A DNA stretch of 64,000 bases from Ferrimonas lipolytica (GCF_012295575.1 NZ_CP051180.1:3782001-3846000), one strand, 5' to 3'; shown: positions 1-9,179, counted from the first letter of the stretch. Notes: generated from the letters alone by a model not told the origin. A program made the numbers and translations.

Positions 1-1
1 G

Positions 2-295
2 AAGAAGAGTGGTGCGTTTATCCCTGGAATTCGTCCAGGCGAGCAGACTGCCCGCTATATCGATAAAGTGATGACTCGCCTAACTTTGGTTGGTGCGGCT
101 TATATCACCTTTATCTGTCTGGTTCCGGAGTTCATGATGATCACCACCAACGTGCCGTTCTACTTAGGTGGAACCTCACTGTTGATTATGGTGGTTGTAA
201 TTATGGATTTCATGGCGCAAGTTCAGACTCACCTGATGTCTTCTCAGTATGAGTCAGTCTTGAAGAAAGCCAACCTTAAGGGCTACGGCCGTTAA
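2..295 (+). CDS. secY: Protein translocase subunit SecY, C-terminal part (5' end outside window)
   Basis: SecY forms the membrane channel through which the Sec system moves unfolded proteins. Only the last 97 codons are present; the reading frame is open from base 2. The visible part begins with the conserved cytoplasmic C5-loop sequence [15 protein letters not shown], followed by two hydrophobic segments (roughly residues 25-45 and 52-75 of the fragment) and a short basic cytoplasmic tail ending in KGYGR, as in other gammaproteobacterial SecY. It lies 25 bp upstream of rpmJ, the normal end of the spc ribosomal-protein operon. The identification is secure; the start lies before the window. 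Confidence 0.97.
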   Translation, partial: KKSGAFIPGIRPGEQTARYIDKVMTRLTLVGAAYITFICLVPEFMMITTNVPFYLGGTSLLIMVVVIMDFMAQVQTHLMSSQYESVLKKANLKGYGR

Positions 296-320
296 GCGAA
301 CCAATCCACGGAGTATCAAA

Positions 321-434
321 ATGAAAGTTCGTGCATCAGTTAAGGCCATGTGCCGCAACTGTAAAGTTATCAAACGTAATGGCGTTGTTCGTGTTATCTG
401 CTCTGAGCCGAAGCACAAACAGCGTCAAGGTTAA
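321..434 (+). CDS. rpmJ: 50S ribosomal protein L36
   Basis: This is a 37-residue gene starting [11 protein letters not shown] and ending KHKQRQG. L36 is the smallest large-subunit protein and binds 23S rRNA. Cys11, Cys14, Cys27 and His32 form the zinc ribbon, so this is the zinc-binding (C+) form. It lies between secY and the alpha operon, its standard place as last gene of the spc operon. A GGAG-like site (310-313) precedes the ATG. Confidence 0.96.
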   Translation: MKVRASVKAMCRNCKVIKRNGVVRVICSEPKHKQRQG

Positions 435-463
435 TCGACAATAGTCGAGAAACCGACAAAAGT

Positions 464-495
464 GCACAGGGCTGACCAACAGGTCAGCCCCTGTG
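464..495 (+). terminator. Strong hairpin between rpmJ and rpsM (spc operon end or attenuator)
   Basis: An inverted repeat is visible: GGCTGACC at 470-477 pairs with GGTCAGCC at 482-489 around an ACA-type loop. The stem extends outward through CACAG/CTGTG with one bulged C. No long T-run follows, so it may attenuate rather than fully terminate. It sits just upstream of the alpha-operon promoter. Confidence 0.6.
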
Positions 496-498
496 TTG

Positions 499-527
499 TT
501 GCAATCGAGTTGGCTGTCGAGTATCCT
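499..527 (+). promoter_or_regulatory. Putative sigma70 promoter of the alpha operon
   Basis: TTGCAA (499-504) and TATCCT (522-527) are separated by 17 bases. The segment GAGTATCCT is also found at the alpha-operon start of Escherichia coli, which supports the call. Confidence 0.55.
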
Positions 528-592
528 ACCGGGCTTTTCACGGTCAACCATAATAATGTAGGAGTGCTATAGTGGCCCGTATCGCTGGCATT
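512..592 (+). promoter_or_regulatory. Alpha-operon leader, ribosomal protein S4 binding site (Alpha_RBS type)
   Basis: The stretch from GAGTATCC through CGGGCTTTTCA to TAGGAGTGC and the GTG start of rpsM closely follows the E. coli alpha-operon leader. That leader folds into a pseudoknot around the rpsM ribosome binding site and is bound by S4 to repress translation. The same control is therefore likely here, with rpsD (the S4 gene) inside the operon. The pseudoknot pairing itself was not computed. Confidence 0.7.
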
Positions 593-928
593 AACATTCC
601 AGAGCATAAACACGCGGTGATCGCTCTAACCGCCATTTTCGGCATCGGCCGTACTCGCGCAATCGAAGTTTGCGCGGCTGCTGGCATCGCTGAAGATGTA
701 AAGTTTAAAGATCTGGACGAGTCCACCATTGATAAAGTGCGTGAAGTCGTTGGCCAATTCACCGTAGAAGGTGACTTGCGTCGTGAGATCTCCATGAACA
801 TCAAGCGTCTGATGGACCTAGGTTGCTACCGCGGCCTGCGTCACCGTCGCAGCTTGCCACTTCGTGGACAACGTACCAAGACTAACGCGCGTACCCGTAA
901 GGGTCCACGTAAACCGATTAAGAAGTAA
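572..928 (+). CDS. rpsM: 30S ribosomal protein S13
   Basis: This 118-residue protein begins [16 protein letters not shown] and ends in a basic tail ([13 protein letters not shown]) that reaches the decoding-site region of the 30S head. The start is GTG, preceded by AGGAG at 560-564; the same GTG start and TAGGAGTGC context occur in E. coli, where this is the site of S4 autoregulation. The helix-two-turns-helix motif region (GIGRTRA, residues 25-31) is intact. It is the first gene of the alpha operon, 14 bp before rpsK. Confidence 0.97.
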   Translation: MARIAGINIPEHKHAVIALTAIFGIGRTRAIEVCAAAGIAEDVKFKDLDESTIDKVREVVGQFTVEGDLRREISMNIKRLMDLGCYRGLRHRRSLPLRGQRTKTNARTRKGPRKPIKK

Positions 929-942
929 GGGGAATTTAACCA

Positions 943-1332
943 ATGGCTAAAGCTCCTTCTCGTACTCGTAAGAAGGTACGTAAGCAGGTCGCAGACGGTA
1001 TTGCACACGTTCATGCTTCCTTCAACAACACCATTGTGACTATCACTGACCGTCAGGGCAACGCTCTGGCATGGGCCACCGCAGGTGGTTCTGGTTTCCG
1101 TGGTTCTCGTAAGTCTACTCCGTTCGCTGCACAGGTTGCTGCTGAGCGTTGCGCTGAAATCGCAAAAGAGTATGGCCTGAAGAACCTGGAAGTAGAGGTG
1201 AAAGGTCCTGGTCCTGGTCGTGAATCATCCATTCGTGCGTTGAATGCTGCGGGTTTCCGTATCACCAACATCACCGATGTGACTCCGATCCCACACAACG
1301 GTTGTCGCCCGCCTAAAAAGCGTCGCGTTTAA
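943..1332 (+). CDS. rpsK: 30S ribosomal protein S11
   Basis: A 129-residue small-subunit platform protein. The signature [15 protein letters not shown] (residues 22-36) and the C-terminal [12 protein letters not shown] are visible. AAGGGGAA upstream of the ATG is the likely ribosome binding site. It lies between rpsM and rpsD in the conserved alpha-operon order and is cotranscribed with them. Confidence 0.97.
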   Translation: MAKAPSRTRKKVRKQVADGIAHVHASFNNTIVTITDRQGNALAWATAGGSGFRGSRKSTPFAAQVAAERCAEIAKEYGLKNLEVEVKGPGPGRESSIRALNAAGFRITNITDVTPIPHNGCRPPKKRRV

Positions 1333-1357
1333 CCTTTAGGACAGTTGGAGAAGTAAC

Positions 1358-1978
1358 ATGGCAAGATATTTAGGTCCTAAGCTCAAGCTGAGCCGTCGTG
1401 AAGGAACAGATCTGTTCCTGAAAAGCGGTGTGCGAGCGATCGATTCTAAGTGCAAGATCGATACCGTTCCTGGTCAACACGGCGCTCGTCGCTCGCGTTT
1501 GTCCGACTACGGTGTCCAGCTGCGCGAAAAACAAAAAGTTCGTCGTATTTACGGCATTCTGGAAAAGCAATTCCGGAACTACTACAAGGACGCGGCTCGT
1601 CAGAAGGGCAACACCGGTGAGAACCTGTTGGTTCTGCTGGAGTCTCGTCTAGACAACGTAGTTTACCGCATGGGTTTTGGTGCTACTCGCGCTGAAGCAC
1701 GTCAGCTGGTAAGCCACAAAGCCATCAAGGTTAACGGTCGTGTTGTAAACATCCCGTCTTTCCGCGTATCTCCGAACGATATTGTATCTGTTCGTGAGAA
1801 GTCTCAGAAGCAAGCCCGCATCAAAGGTGCATTGGAAGTTGCTGGACAACGTGAGAAGCCGACTTGGGTTGAAGTTGACGGCGCTAAAATGGAAGGCACT
1901 TTCAAGCGCTTCCCAGAACGTAGCGACTTGTCTGCTGAAATCAACGAACAGCTGATCGTAGAGCTTTACTCTAAGTAA
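1358..1978 (+). CDS. rpsD: 30S ribosomal protein S4
   Basis: A 206-residue protein, the same length as E. coli S4. S4 is a primary assembly protein of the 30S subunit and the translational repressor of this operon through the leader before rpsM. The N-terminal domain (1-95) is followed by the S4 RNA-binding fold, visible as [29 protein letters not shown] precedes the ATG. The next gene, rpoA, begins 25 bp downstream. Confidence 0.97.
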   Translation: MARYLGPKLKLSRREGTDLFLKSGVRAIDSKCKIDTVPGQHGARRSRLSDYGVQLREKQKVRRIYGILEKQFRNYYKDAARQKGNTGENLLVLLESRLDNVVYRMGFGATRAEARQLVSHKAIKVNGRVVNIPSFRVSPNDIVSVREKSQKQARIKGALEVAGQREKPTWVEVDGAKMEGTFKRFPERSDLSAEINEQLIVELYSK

Positions 1979-2003
1979 AGCTTAACCGTAAAGAGAGGAC
2001 AAA

Positions 2004-2996
2004 ATGCAGGGTTCTGTTACCGAATTTCTAAAGCCACGACTTGTTGATATTGATCAGGTTAGTTCTAATCGAGCTAAAGTGACTTTGGAGCCCCTTGAGC
2101 GTGGTTTTGGCCACACTTTAGGCAACGCTCTTCGTCGCATTCTGCTCTCTTCCATGCCTGGTTGTGCAGTTACCGAAGTTGAAATCGACGGTGTATTGCA
2201 CGAGTACAGCAGCAAAGAGGGTGTCCAAGAGGACGTGCTCGAGATCCTGTTGAACCTTAAAGGTTTAGCAGTGAAGCTCGAAGGCAAAGAGGAAGCTACT
2301 CTGACCCTGAGCAAGTCCGGTGCGGGCCCTGTCACTGCAGCAGATATCACCCATGATGGTGATGTAGAGATCGTTAATCCCGATCATCTTATCTGTACTC
2401 TGACCGGTGCCGATGCTGAAATCAGCATGCGCATCAAGGTAGAGATCGGCCGCGGCTACATGCCTGCGTCCGCTCGTGCTCAGGCTGAAGAGGATGAACG
2501 TCCGATTGGCCGTCTGTTGGTTGATGCGTCATTCAGCCCAGTAGTTCGCATTGCTTACAATGTTGAAGCTGCTCGTGTTGAACAGCGTACTAACCTAGAC
2601 AAACTGATCATCGACATGCACACCGATGGTACTCTGGATCCTGAAGAAGCGATCCGTCGTTCAGCCACTATTTTGGCTGAGCAATTAGAGGCCTTCGTTG
2701 ACTTGCGCGATGTAAGTGAGCCGGAAGAGAAAGAAGAGAAGCCGGAATTCGATCCGATTCTGCTGCGTCCTGTCGACGATCTGGAACTGACAGTTCGTTC
2801 GGCTAACTGTTTGAAAGCAGAAGCCATTCACTACATTGGCGATCTGGTACAACGTACCGAAGTTGAGCTACTGAAGACCCCTAACTTGGGTAAGAAGTCT
2901 CTCACTGAGATCAAAGACGTATTGGCTTCCCGTGGTCTATCTTTGGGCATGCGCCTTGAGAACTGGCCACCAGCTTCATTAGTCGACAACATGTAA
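2004..2996 (+). CDS. rpoA: DNA-directed RNA polymerase subunit alpha
   Basis: This 330-residue alpha subunit dimerises to nucleate RNA polymerase assembly. The N-terminal domain (about 1-235) shows [18 protein letters not shown]. An acidic, lysine-rich linker ([13 protein letters not shown], about 238-250) leads to the C-terminal domain, where [10 protein letters not shown] carries the arginine that contacts UP elements and activators. GGACAAA precedes the ATG. It is the fourth gene of the alpha operon, followed by rplQ as usual. Confidence 0.98.
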   Translation: MQGSVTEFLKPRLVDIDQVSSNRAKVTLEPLERGFGHTLGNALRRILLSSMPGCAVTEVEIDGVLHEYSSKEGVQEDVLEILLNLKGLAVKLEGKEEATLTLSKSGAGPVTAADITHDGDVEIVNPDHLICTLTGADAEISMRIKVEIGRGYMPASARAQAEEDERPIGRLLVDASFSPVVRIAYNVEAARVEQRTNLDKLIIDMHTDGTLDPEEAIRRSATILAEQLEAFVDLRDVSEPEEKEEKPEFDPILLRPVDDLELTVRSANCLKAEAIHYIGDLVQRTEVELLKTPNLGKKSLTEIKDVLASRGLSLGMRLENWPPASLVDNM

Positions 2997-3033
2997 CCCA
3001 GTCGTAAGAGATTTAGGTTAGAAGGATAAGGTC

Positions 3034-3423
3034 ATGCGCCATCGTAAGAGCGGTCGTCAACTGAATCGTAACAGCAGCCATCGTCAAGCTATGTTCCGCA
3101 ACATGGCTGTGTCGTTGGTTAGCCACGAAGTTATTAAAACGACCCTGCCTAAGGCAAAAGAGCTGCGCCGTGTAGTAGAGCCACTGATCACTTTGGCTAA
3201 GACTGACAGCGTTGCTAACCGCCGTCTGGCATTCGCCCGTACCCGTGATAAAGCGGCTGTAGGCAAACTGTTTAATGAACTGGGTCCACGTTACCTGGAG
3301 CGCGCTGGTGGTTACACCCGCATCCTAAAATGTGGCTTCCGTACCGGTGATAATGCTCCTATGGCATTCATCGAGTTGGTAGAGCGTCCAGTATCTGAAG
3401 AAGCACCAGCTGAAGCTGAGTAA
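3034..3423 (+). CDS. rplQ: 50S ribosomal protein L17
   Basis: A 129-residue protein beginning [17 protein letters not shown], the characteristic L17 N-terminus, and ending with an acidic tail (EEAPAEAE). It contacts 23S rRNA near the exit tunnel. AGAAGGATAAGG upstream supplies the ribosome binding site. It is the last gene of the alpha operon; a strong terminator begins 19 bp after its stop codon. Confidence 0.97.
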   Translation: MRHRKSGRQLNRNSSHRQAMFRNMAVSLVSHEVIKTTLPKAKELRRVVEPLITLAKTDSVANRRLAFARTRDKAAVGKLFNELGPRYLERAGGYTRILKCGFRTGDNAPMAFIELVERPVSEEAPAEAE

Positions 3424-3442
3424 TTCTATCGGATAAGAAAAA

Positions 3443-3466
3443 AGCGAGCTTCGGCTCGCTTTTTTT
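3443..3466 (+). terminator. Rho-independent terminator of the alpha operon
   Basis: A 7-bp stem AGCGAGC/GCTCGCT closes a TTCG tetraloop (3450-3453) and runs into a T-tract (3460-3466). An A-run precedes the stem, so it could work in both directions. Confidence 0.93.
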
Positions 3467-3500
3467 GTATCTGCAATATAGCTGTCCTCATTTTGCTGCT

Positions 3501-3710
3501 CAGCCCTCAGCCCTCAGCCCTCAGCCCTCAGCCCTCAGCCCTCAGCCCTCAGCCCTCAGCCCTCAGCCCTCAGCCCTCAGCCCTCAGCCCTCAGCCCTCA
3601 GCCCTCAGCCCTCAGCCCTCAGCCCTCAGCCCTCAGCCCTCAGCCCTCAGCCCTCAGCCCTCCGCCCTCAGCCCTCCGCCCTCAGCCCTCAGCCCTCAGC
3701 CCTCCGCCGT
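3501..3710. repeat. Heptanucleotide tandem array, about 29 copies of CAGCCCT
   Basis: From 3501 the unit CAGCCCT is repeated head to tail. I count 29 units through 3703, two of them the variant CCGCCCT (3662-3668 and 3676-3682), then a degenerate CCGCCGT to 3710. The minus strand therefore reads GGG with 4-base gaps through the array, the textbook pattern for G-quadruplex formation. Because 7 is not a multiple of 3, all frames read the same SALSPQP-type heptapeptide. I treat those frames as artefacts, not genes. The array starts 35 bp after the alpha-operon terminator. Confidence 0.95.
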
Positions 3711-4684
3711 CCCTAAACCCTTAGAGGTTCAACTGAGCGATACAGTGCGCGCACAAACGCCTTCAATGGCTAAAGTACAACGGCGTACATTTTCTGCGGT
3801 GTCCAAATGGGCTGCAACGAGAATACTTTTAGAACGTTGATATGTGTTAGTTAAAACAGTCAGGGTATTGGCGTGAAACTATCGTAGATTATCCAATCTA
3901 GGTTGCATGGTGCGGACAATGATCTATGCGACTTGTTGTTACTAGTATCGGCTCTGCTTGCTGGTGAGCTTAGATACGTGGCGGACGGTTAGACGAGTAA
4001 GGCGGATCGATTCAATTGGCTAATCTAACCAATACAGAGATGTATTCTCATCGGTATAAGGTGGCTAAGACTGCGCCGGCAATTACCCCAACCTTCTGAA
4101 ACGACAATGTCAGATACTGCACTTAGTTAGCTTTGATTGGCGATGTTAGTTACATATCCTCTGCTTCCAAAGGAGCCATTTTGCTGGAGCTAGGACGAGT
4201 TGTTGGCGGCTTATTCGATCCAGACTAAGGTAATGATTATCGCAGCTCGGCCGGTGCTATAGGTGTGGGCTGTGAGTCCCAGATCGCAGGAGATCTAGGA
4301 GCAGAAGGAGCAATGCGCTTGATAAAGCTATTTGCAAGTCTGACTTGGACCCGGGTGTTAGCACCTTGCTAGTAAGGGTGAAGCAGATAAGAATGTCGAG
4401 GTGTAATTCAATCGGTGAAACAGTCGTAGTAGCTGCCTAATGCTGACTTAACGAACTATATGCTGTTAATTGACCATATATTCGGCGTCTTAACGGTCTT
4501 CCGATTGCCTTGATGTAATCGGAACTTTAGCTCCTGATAATTATATCGGTATCAATTTTGTTCCTTGGTTAGGACTAGGTTCAACTAGGGACGTTAACTG
4601 TTTGTTCATCAGTATTAGCAATCCTTGTGGTGTAGTGTTTTACCTGTTAACTAAATACTGGTTCAGAGGAGACATTAGCAAACG
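3711..4684. other. About 1 kb without an intact gene
   Basis: No open frame here has a convincing start, ribosome binding site or recognisable protein. A plus-strand stretch at about 4174-4374 reads with few stops (including GAILLELGRVVGGLFDPD and AIGVGCESQIAGDLGAEG) and may be a relic of a coding sequence, but I do not recognise it. No RNA gene or promoter pair could be supported. The region borders the IS fossil and looks like decayed accessory DNA. Confidence 0.5.
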
Positions 4685-5572
4685 CTAAGGTCGCATCAGA
4701 CCGACACTTTGGGCCAGAATGCAGCAAGCGATTCGAGCCAGTTCGTTCGTTAGAGCGACCGTAGTTTTGTGCTCTCCTCTAAGCTCAATGAGTTGGCGAA
4801 CCCAACAGTCAAGTAGGCATCCCGTTAGTCGATAAATCTGATGAGTGCCCCGCATCATGCATGAGCAGAACACGCAGATCTTTGCTCTCATACTTCGTGA
4901 TGGAACCGAGTATCGATTCTCCACTAGAACGGTGCTGACTAGGTACTAAGCTATATCGCCGGTAGACTGCCGTTGGTCTTTTTGAAACTGTTTACCATCA
5001 CCAGCTTCGTTGATCATTGCTAATGCACAAATAGGGCCGAATCCTAGTGCCCCAAGTAGTGACTGGTAACTATCTTGCTGATTGCAGCCGACTACGATGG
5101 TAGGCCAGTTTTTCTATATCACTATTTAGCAACCGAATGTCGTCAACCAAACCAGCCAACAAACTACGCATTGTTGCTGTCAGCCCATTGGTCGGCGCTG
5201 CAATAGCATCAGGTACGGCCTCTAGCATCGTTGTAATGCCTTTAGGGGAAACAACACTGTATGGCATTGCTAATGCCTGTATCTGATTGGAGGTGGCTGT
5301 GCGTTGCGCAAGCACTATAGAGCTGACACCGCATCAATGCTCTGGCGCTACTATTGCAGGTAGCTATCGTTCTTCTGCTGACGCGTATGCGCTTGGCTGC
5401 CTGAGCAGGCAATAATAGTGGTTAAGCCCATCTCCAAGTCATGTCCGTCCCAGTGATCAGGTTTACATCGCGATTACAGTGCCTTTCAGTTCCAGTTGAT
5501 GCTGCCATCATCAAGCTGCACAAACTTAGAAAACATTCTCTTCAGGTCAATGCCGACTGCCTTAATATTCAT
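4685..5572 (-). pseudogene. Decayed IS110/IS1111-family transposase
   Basis: Read on the minus strand, the segment starts with AAGGAG then ATG at 5572 and MNIKAVGIDL, the typical N-terminus of IS110-family DEDD transposases. A stop interrupts it about 27 codons in. Further family-like pieces follow in other frames: AQRTATSNQIQAL with VVSPKG (about 5315-5235), LVDDIRLLNSDIEKL (about 5160-5115), SSGESILGSITKY (about 4933-4895) and the C-terminal RGEHKTTVALTNELARIA (about 4780-4727). At least two frameshifts and several stops are needed to join them, so the gene is dead. The order of pieces equals that of an intact transposase of about 300-340 residues. Terminal repeats were not identified. Confidence 0.82.
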
Positions 5573-5706
5573 GATGGACACTCCTTCTAGCGAATAGCAT
5601 TGCTTGACTCATTCTGGAGCATTGCGATGCCGGCTGTGAGAGGTGCGTCAATCACATCACTACAAATTGTTATTTCATATGGTTGGGTTAAGGAAATGGC
5701 AGTCAT

Positions 5707-5737
5707 AAAAAAAGCTTCCATATTGGAAGCTTTTTTT
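5707..5737. terminator. Bidirectional terminator downstream of ccmE
   Basis: Stem GCTTCCA/TGGAAGC (5714-5720 with 5724-5730) around TAT is flanked by an A-run on the left and a T-run on the right. It can end the minus-strand ccmABCDE transcript and any transcript entering from the repeat/IS side. Confidence 0.88.
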
Positions 5738-5760
5738 AGATTTGCTGAGACGTCTAGCGC

Positions 5761-6240
5761 TTAGTACCCGCTTTGTCCTTCGCTATATTCCATCTTTTTA
5801 TGCTCTTTACCCATGGCTTCAGCAACCTCTGGCGGCATGTAGTTCTCATCGTGTTTAGCAAGAACTTCAGAGGCTTCTAGCACGCCAGGTTCAACCAAGG
5901 TGCCTTGGGCTACGATGCCTTGACCTTCGCGAAATAGATCCGGCAGCATGCCATCGTAGAGTACGGTAATGGCTGGGCCAGTGTCTGCTACCTGGAAAGC
6001 GATCTTAAGGCTGGTTGGATCACGCTCTACTGAGCCTTCTACTACCATGCCACCAACGCGGATCCGTTGGCCTACATCAGGTTTAGCACCGCCATCGTTT
6101 CTGCCTTGAACCACTTCGGTTGGAGTGTAGAACAGGTCCAAGTTCGAATTCAGTGCAAACAGTAACAGTGAAGCTACGGCAGCAACGCCACCAATTAAAA
6201 CGGTGGCGAACAAGAGGCGCTTTTTACGGCGTGGATTCAT
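5761..6240 (-). CDS. ccmE: Cytochrome c maturation protein CcmE (heme chaperone)
   Basis: CcmE is the periplasmic heme chaperone that covalently holds heme from the CcmABCD complex and hands it to CcmF. The 159-residue product has one N-terminal membrane anchor (about 8-30). The heme-attachment histidine is His130 in [12 protein letters not shown], the same residue number as in E. coli. The start ATG overlaps the ccmD stop (ATGA), indicating translational coupling. It is the last gene of the minus-strand ccmABCDE block. Confidence 0.97.
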   Translation of the reverse strand: MNPRRKKRLLFATVLIGGVAAVASLLLFALNSNLDLFYTPTEVVQGRNDGGAKPDVGQRIRVGGMVVEGSVERDPTSLKIAFQVADTGPAITVLYDGMLPDLFREGQGIVAQGTLVEPGVLEASEVLAKHDENYMPPEVAEAMGKEHKKMEYSEGQSGY

Positions 6241-6449
6241 TGATTTTGACTCCTGTGTTGACGCAAACGTTCTTCACGAATCTGCTTGCTGGCAATCTGT
6301 TGTAGTACGGCTTTGCGTTTACGGATAGATGCGATAGTAATGCTACCTAACCCGATGAATGCGATTCCGTAGGATAGCCATACATATTGTGCATAGCCAC
6401 CCATTTGCAAAAATTCACCTAAAGAGGAAAACTGAAAGCTTAAATCCAT
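6237..6449 (-). CDS. ccmD: Heme exporter protein CcmD
   Basis: A small 70-residue protein with one transmembrane helix ([20 protein letters not shown]) after a short N-terminal stretch containing the family-typical [12 protein letters not shown], and a basic C-terminal tail. CcmD helps release heme-loaded CcmE from CcmABC. I start it at the ATG at 6449, which overlaps the ccmC stop as TAATG. An upstream in-frame ATG at 6485 would add 12 unlikely residues inside ccmC. Confidence 0.92.
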   Translation of the reverse strand: MDLSFQFSSLGEFLQMGGYAQYVWLSYGIAFIGLGSITIASIRKRKAVLQQIASKQIREERLRQHRSQNQ

Positions 6450-7192
6450 TATTTGCACTCCTTGGCAACAAGGGCACGAACCCATGGGCGCATGCTGTTT
6501 CGGGCTAACACTTCAGCGCGGAAGCGAAGTGTACTTAAGGTTGCGATAAGCATTGCAAAGCCAAAGATATTGCACAGCAGTGGAATCAACATCTCTGGAG
6601 GCATGGCGTTGCTCTTGCCTACGGTGATAGCGTTCGGCTGGTGTAGGGTATTCCACCACTCAACGGAGTACTTGATAATTGGCAGGTTGATAACGCCAAC
6701 AATTGCCAATATGCCGGCAGCCTTAGCTGCCATAACCTTGTCTTCAAACGAGGCATAAAGCGCGATTACGCCCAAGTATAGGAACAGCAATACTAACTCG
6801 GAAGTCAGACGAGCATCCCACACCCACCACGCGCCCCACATTGGTTTACCCCAAGCTGCACCAGTAACCAAGGCAATAACCGTTAAGATTGCGCCAACCG
6901 GTGCGATCGCAGCAGCGGCAATGTCTGCCATTTTAATCTGCCATACCAACCCAATAAAGGCACATACGGCCATGGCCATGTAAGCGGACATCGACATCGA
7001 TGCTGCTGGTACGTGGACAAAAATGATGCGATAAGAGTCACCCTGCTGATAATCAACTGGGGCAAAACCTAAGCCCCAGATGGTGCCGGTAGCGATTAAT
7101 AAGGTGGCTAATACTGCAAACCAAGGCAGCATTGTACCTGCGAGTTGGTAGGCTCGCTCAGGATTGGCATAAGGATGTAACCACTTCCACAT
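6449..7192 (-). CDS. ccmC: Heme exporter protein CcmC
   Basis: A 247-residue membrane protein with about six hydrophobic segments. The tryptophan-rich WWD signature is visible as WGAWWVWDARL, the periplasmic heme-binding motif shared with CcmF. CcmC presents heme to CcmE. The gene is separated from ccmB by one base and overlaps ccmD by one base, so the block is tightly coupled. Confidence 0.96.
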   Translation of the reverse strand: MWKWLHPYANPERAYQLAGTMLPWFAVLATLLIATGTIWGLGFAPVDYQQGDSYRIIFVHVPAASMSMSAYMAMAVCAFIGLVWQIKMADIAAAAIAPVGAILTVIALVTGAAWGKPMWGAWWVWDARLTSELVLLFLYLGVIALYASFEDKVMAAKAAGILAIVGVINLPIIKYSVEWWNTLHQPNAITVGKSNAMPPEMLIPLLCNIFGFAMLIATLSTLRFRAEVLARNSMRPWVRALVAKECK

Positions 7193-7193
7193 A

Positions 7194-7877
7194 TCAGTTT
7201 GTACTCACTCGTAATGAAGCGCTAATCGCAACTGGCGCTAGGACTAAAGAACCTACTAGTAGGGCCGCTAAGATAGCAAGGTGACCTAAAAAGGGTAAGT
7301 TCATTGATGCGGCATCAATTGCGCTAGTAGCGAAGATTAATACCGGAATGTATAAAGGTAGGATCAACAGGCTTAGTAGCACGCCGCCTTTTGGCAGACC
7401 GACTGTAAGCGCAACGCCAATCGCACCTAATAGAGATAGGATCGGCGTTCCTACTGCTAAGGTAGACATTAGAGCGCTGTAAGCGTTCTCATCTAGGTTC
7501 AATAAAACCGCTAATAATGGCGAAAGTAGGATCAGTGGCACACCGGTCACAATCCAATGCGCTAATACTTTAGCTAACACCATAAGTGATAATGGTTGCG
7601 GGCTTAGCATCATCTGCTCAAGGGTACCGTCACTATAGTCCGACTTAAACAGGCGTTCGAGTGACAACATTGAAGACAGTAGTGCAGCAACCCAGATGAT
7701 TCCCGGCGCGATCTCCATAAGCGTATTTGGCTCTGGGCCGATGCCTAATGGGAATAGCGTCACTACCATCACGAAAAACATCAATGGGTTAAATATGTCA
7801 CCACGATGGCGAAAGGCGATCTGCAGGTCGCGTTTAAGTACCGTTGAAAACGCTTGGTAATAGCTAATTTCTCGCAT
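7194..7877 (-). CDS. ccmB: Heme exporter protein CcmB (ABC permease)
   Basis: A 227-residue hydrophobic protein with about six transmembrane segments. It starts MREISYYQAFSTVLKRDLQIAFRHRGD and contains FFVMVVTLFPLGIGPEP, typical of CcmB. It forms the membrane part of the CcmAB ABC complex that powers release of heme-bound CcmE. It lies 3 bp after ccmA and 1 bp before ccmC. Confidence 0.95.
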   Translation of the reverse strand: MREISYYQAFSTVLKRDLQIAFRHRGDIFNPLMFFVMVVTLFPLGIGPEPNTLMEIAPGIIWVAALLSSMLSLERLFKSDYSDGTLEQMMLSPQPLSLMVLAKVLAHWIVTGVPLILLSPLLAVLLNLDENAYSALMSTLAVGTPILSLLGAIGVALTVGLPKGGVLLSLLILPLYIPVLIFATSAIDAASMNLPFLGHLAILAALLVGSLVLAPVAISASLRVSTN

Positions 7878-7880
7878 TGA

Positions 7881-8537
7881 CTAAACCTCTGCCGAGAACT
7901 GATATTCAAGACGAAGCTTCTGCAGGCGGTCAGGCCCAACTAGCTGAAGATCTTGGTGTGTAGTGAGGATCACGCAGCCGCCGTTATCAGCATGACGCAG
8001 GAATAGTTGTTCCAGTTCGGCAACACCGCGTTTATCGATTGCTGTAAGTGGCTCATCAACAATCCAGATCTTGGCTTCGGTATGCCAGAGGCGGGCTAGG
8101 GCGATGCGTCGATGCTGTCCGGCGGAAAGGTGTCCAGCGGTATGGTCTTCGAAGCCAGTCAGATTCACTCGAGCTAAGATTTCACTTAGAGGGACATCGT
8201 TATAGCCAGCCATCTTCAAATTAAAGTTGAGATTTTCTTCAGCTGTCAGCTCGCTTTTAACACCTGGCAAGTGGCCAAGATAAAGCAGTGCTTGATGATA
8301 CTCGTCGCGGGCTTGAGTGATTGCGGAGTTATTAAAATACACCTCGCCACTGTATGGGCGTGATAAGCCTGCAAGGATCCGCAGTAAGCTGGTTTTGCCG
8401 GCTCCATTGGGTCCTTCAATCTGAATGATATCGCCTGGATAGACATCAAAACTCAAATCATCAAATAGGATTCGCTCTTCACGAATACAGGTTAGCTGCT
8501 TGGCTTGCAGTAATGGCTGTGGGCTAGGTTGTGTCAC
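7881..8537 (-). CDS. ccmA: Heme exporter ATP-binding protein CcmA
   Basis: A 218-residue ABC ATPase. Walker A is GPNGAGKTS (residues about 40-48), the signature is [13 protein letters not shown], and Walker B is [12 protein letters not shown]. It drives the CcmABCD-CcmE step of heme delivery. It is the first gene of the minus-strand ccmABCDE operon and is divergent from the cytochrome c gene. Confidence 0.96.
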   Translation of the reverse strand: MTQPSPQPLLQAKQLTCIREERILFDDLSFDVYPGDIIQIEGPNGAGKTSLLRILAGLSRPYSGEVYFNNSAITQARDEYHQALLYLGHLPGVKSELTAEENLNFNLKMAGYNDVPLSEILARVNLTGFEDHTAGHLSAGQHRRIALARLWHTEAKIWIVDEPLTAIDKRGVAELEQLFLRHADNGGCVILTTHQDLQLVGPDRLQKLRLEYQFSAEV

Positions 8538-8864
8538 CGTATCCTCTTGACTCTCTATGGGTCATTACACTAGGGGCATGTTATCACAGCGGTAACATGG
8601 GTCACGTAATCAACTCACAGAAGTGAAGTAAGTGTTGCTGAATAAATGAAAATAAACTGGAGTTGTGAGTTAACTAACATAACGGCTAGTTGTTATGAGC
8701 GATTAACTGTCGAATGATGTTTCCTGAATTGCACGGGCGAGTGTGGTTGTGACATACCTCTAAAATTATGCAAGAATTAGACTTCAGTGGCAGCGATCTA
8801 GACCAAAATTGGTTTGGTTCACCATGAGTGCCTTTTTGATGTGTCTATGGATTGGGAAAATACG
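8538..8864. other. Divergent intergenic region between ccmA and the cytochrome c5 gene
   Basis: About 330 bp with no supported gene. It must hold promoters for ccmABCDE (minus) and the cytochrome (plus). A weak pair GTGACA (8749-8754) and AAGAAT (8772-8777), 17 bp apart, is the best plus-strand candidate I could see. I did not find a convincing Fnr or ArcA site by eye. Confidence 0.4.
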
Positions 8865-9161
8865 ATGAAGAAAATTGTAATGCTTGCAGCTGTTGCCAGC
8901 TTTGCGCTTAGCACAAACGCGATGGCTCAAGACGGAAAAGCGGTTTACGAGAAAGCGTGTAAAACCTGTCACTCGATTGGCTTAGCTGGTGCACCAAAGT
9001 TTCAAAATGCTGCGGATTGGGCGCCGCGTTTTGAAAAAGGGATGGATGCAATGCTGAAGAGCGTTAACAACGGTATGAACGCAATGCCTTCGAAAGGGGC
9101 CTGTATCGACTGTAGTGATGAAGATTACAAAGCTGCGATTAACTACATGGCCGGCAAATAG
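8865..9161 (+). CDS. c5-type monoheme cytochrome c, periplasmic
   Basis: A 98-residue precursor with signal peptide MKKIVMLAAVASFALSTNAMA followed by mature QDGKAVYEKACKTCHSIG. The CKTCH motif binds one heme, and Met51 or a later Met is the probable axial ligand. The C-terminal pair of cysteines in ACIDCS is typical of the c5 family, where it can form a disulfide. I start at ATG 8865 because it gives a clean signal peptide; in-frame starts upstream give a poor leader. The position inside the ccm locus matches the ScyA-type cytochrome of Shewanella, a periplasmic electron carrier; the functional equivalence is inferred. Confidence 0.92.
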   Translation: MKKIVMLAAVASFALSTNAMAQDGKAVYEKACKTCHSIGLAGAPKFQNAADWAPRFEKGMDAMLKSVNNGMNAMPSKGACIDCSDEDYKAAINYMAGK

Positions 9162-9179
9162 TCGTCGGTCGAGCTAATA

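Noticed and set aside
3501-3710. CRISPR array
   Set aside because: Units are 7 bp and contiguous with no spacers, and no cas gene is in the window.
3465-3840. Open frames encoding SALSPQP-repeat proteins across the heptamer array
   Set aside because: All three frames give the same heptapeptide because the unit is 7 nt. There is no ribosome binding site, and the 5' part lies in a terminator. They are by-products of the repeat.
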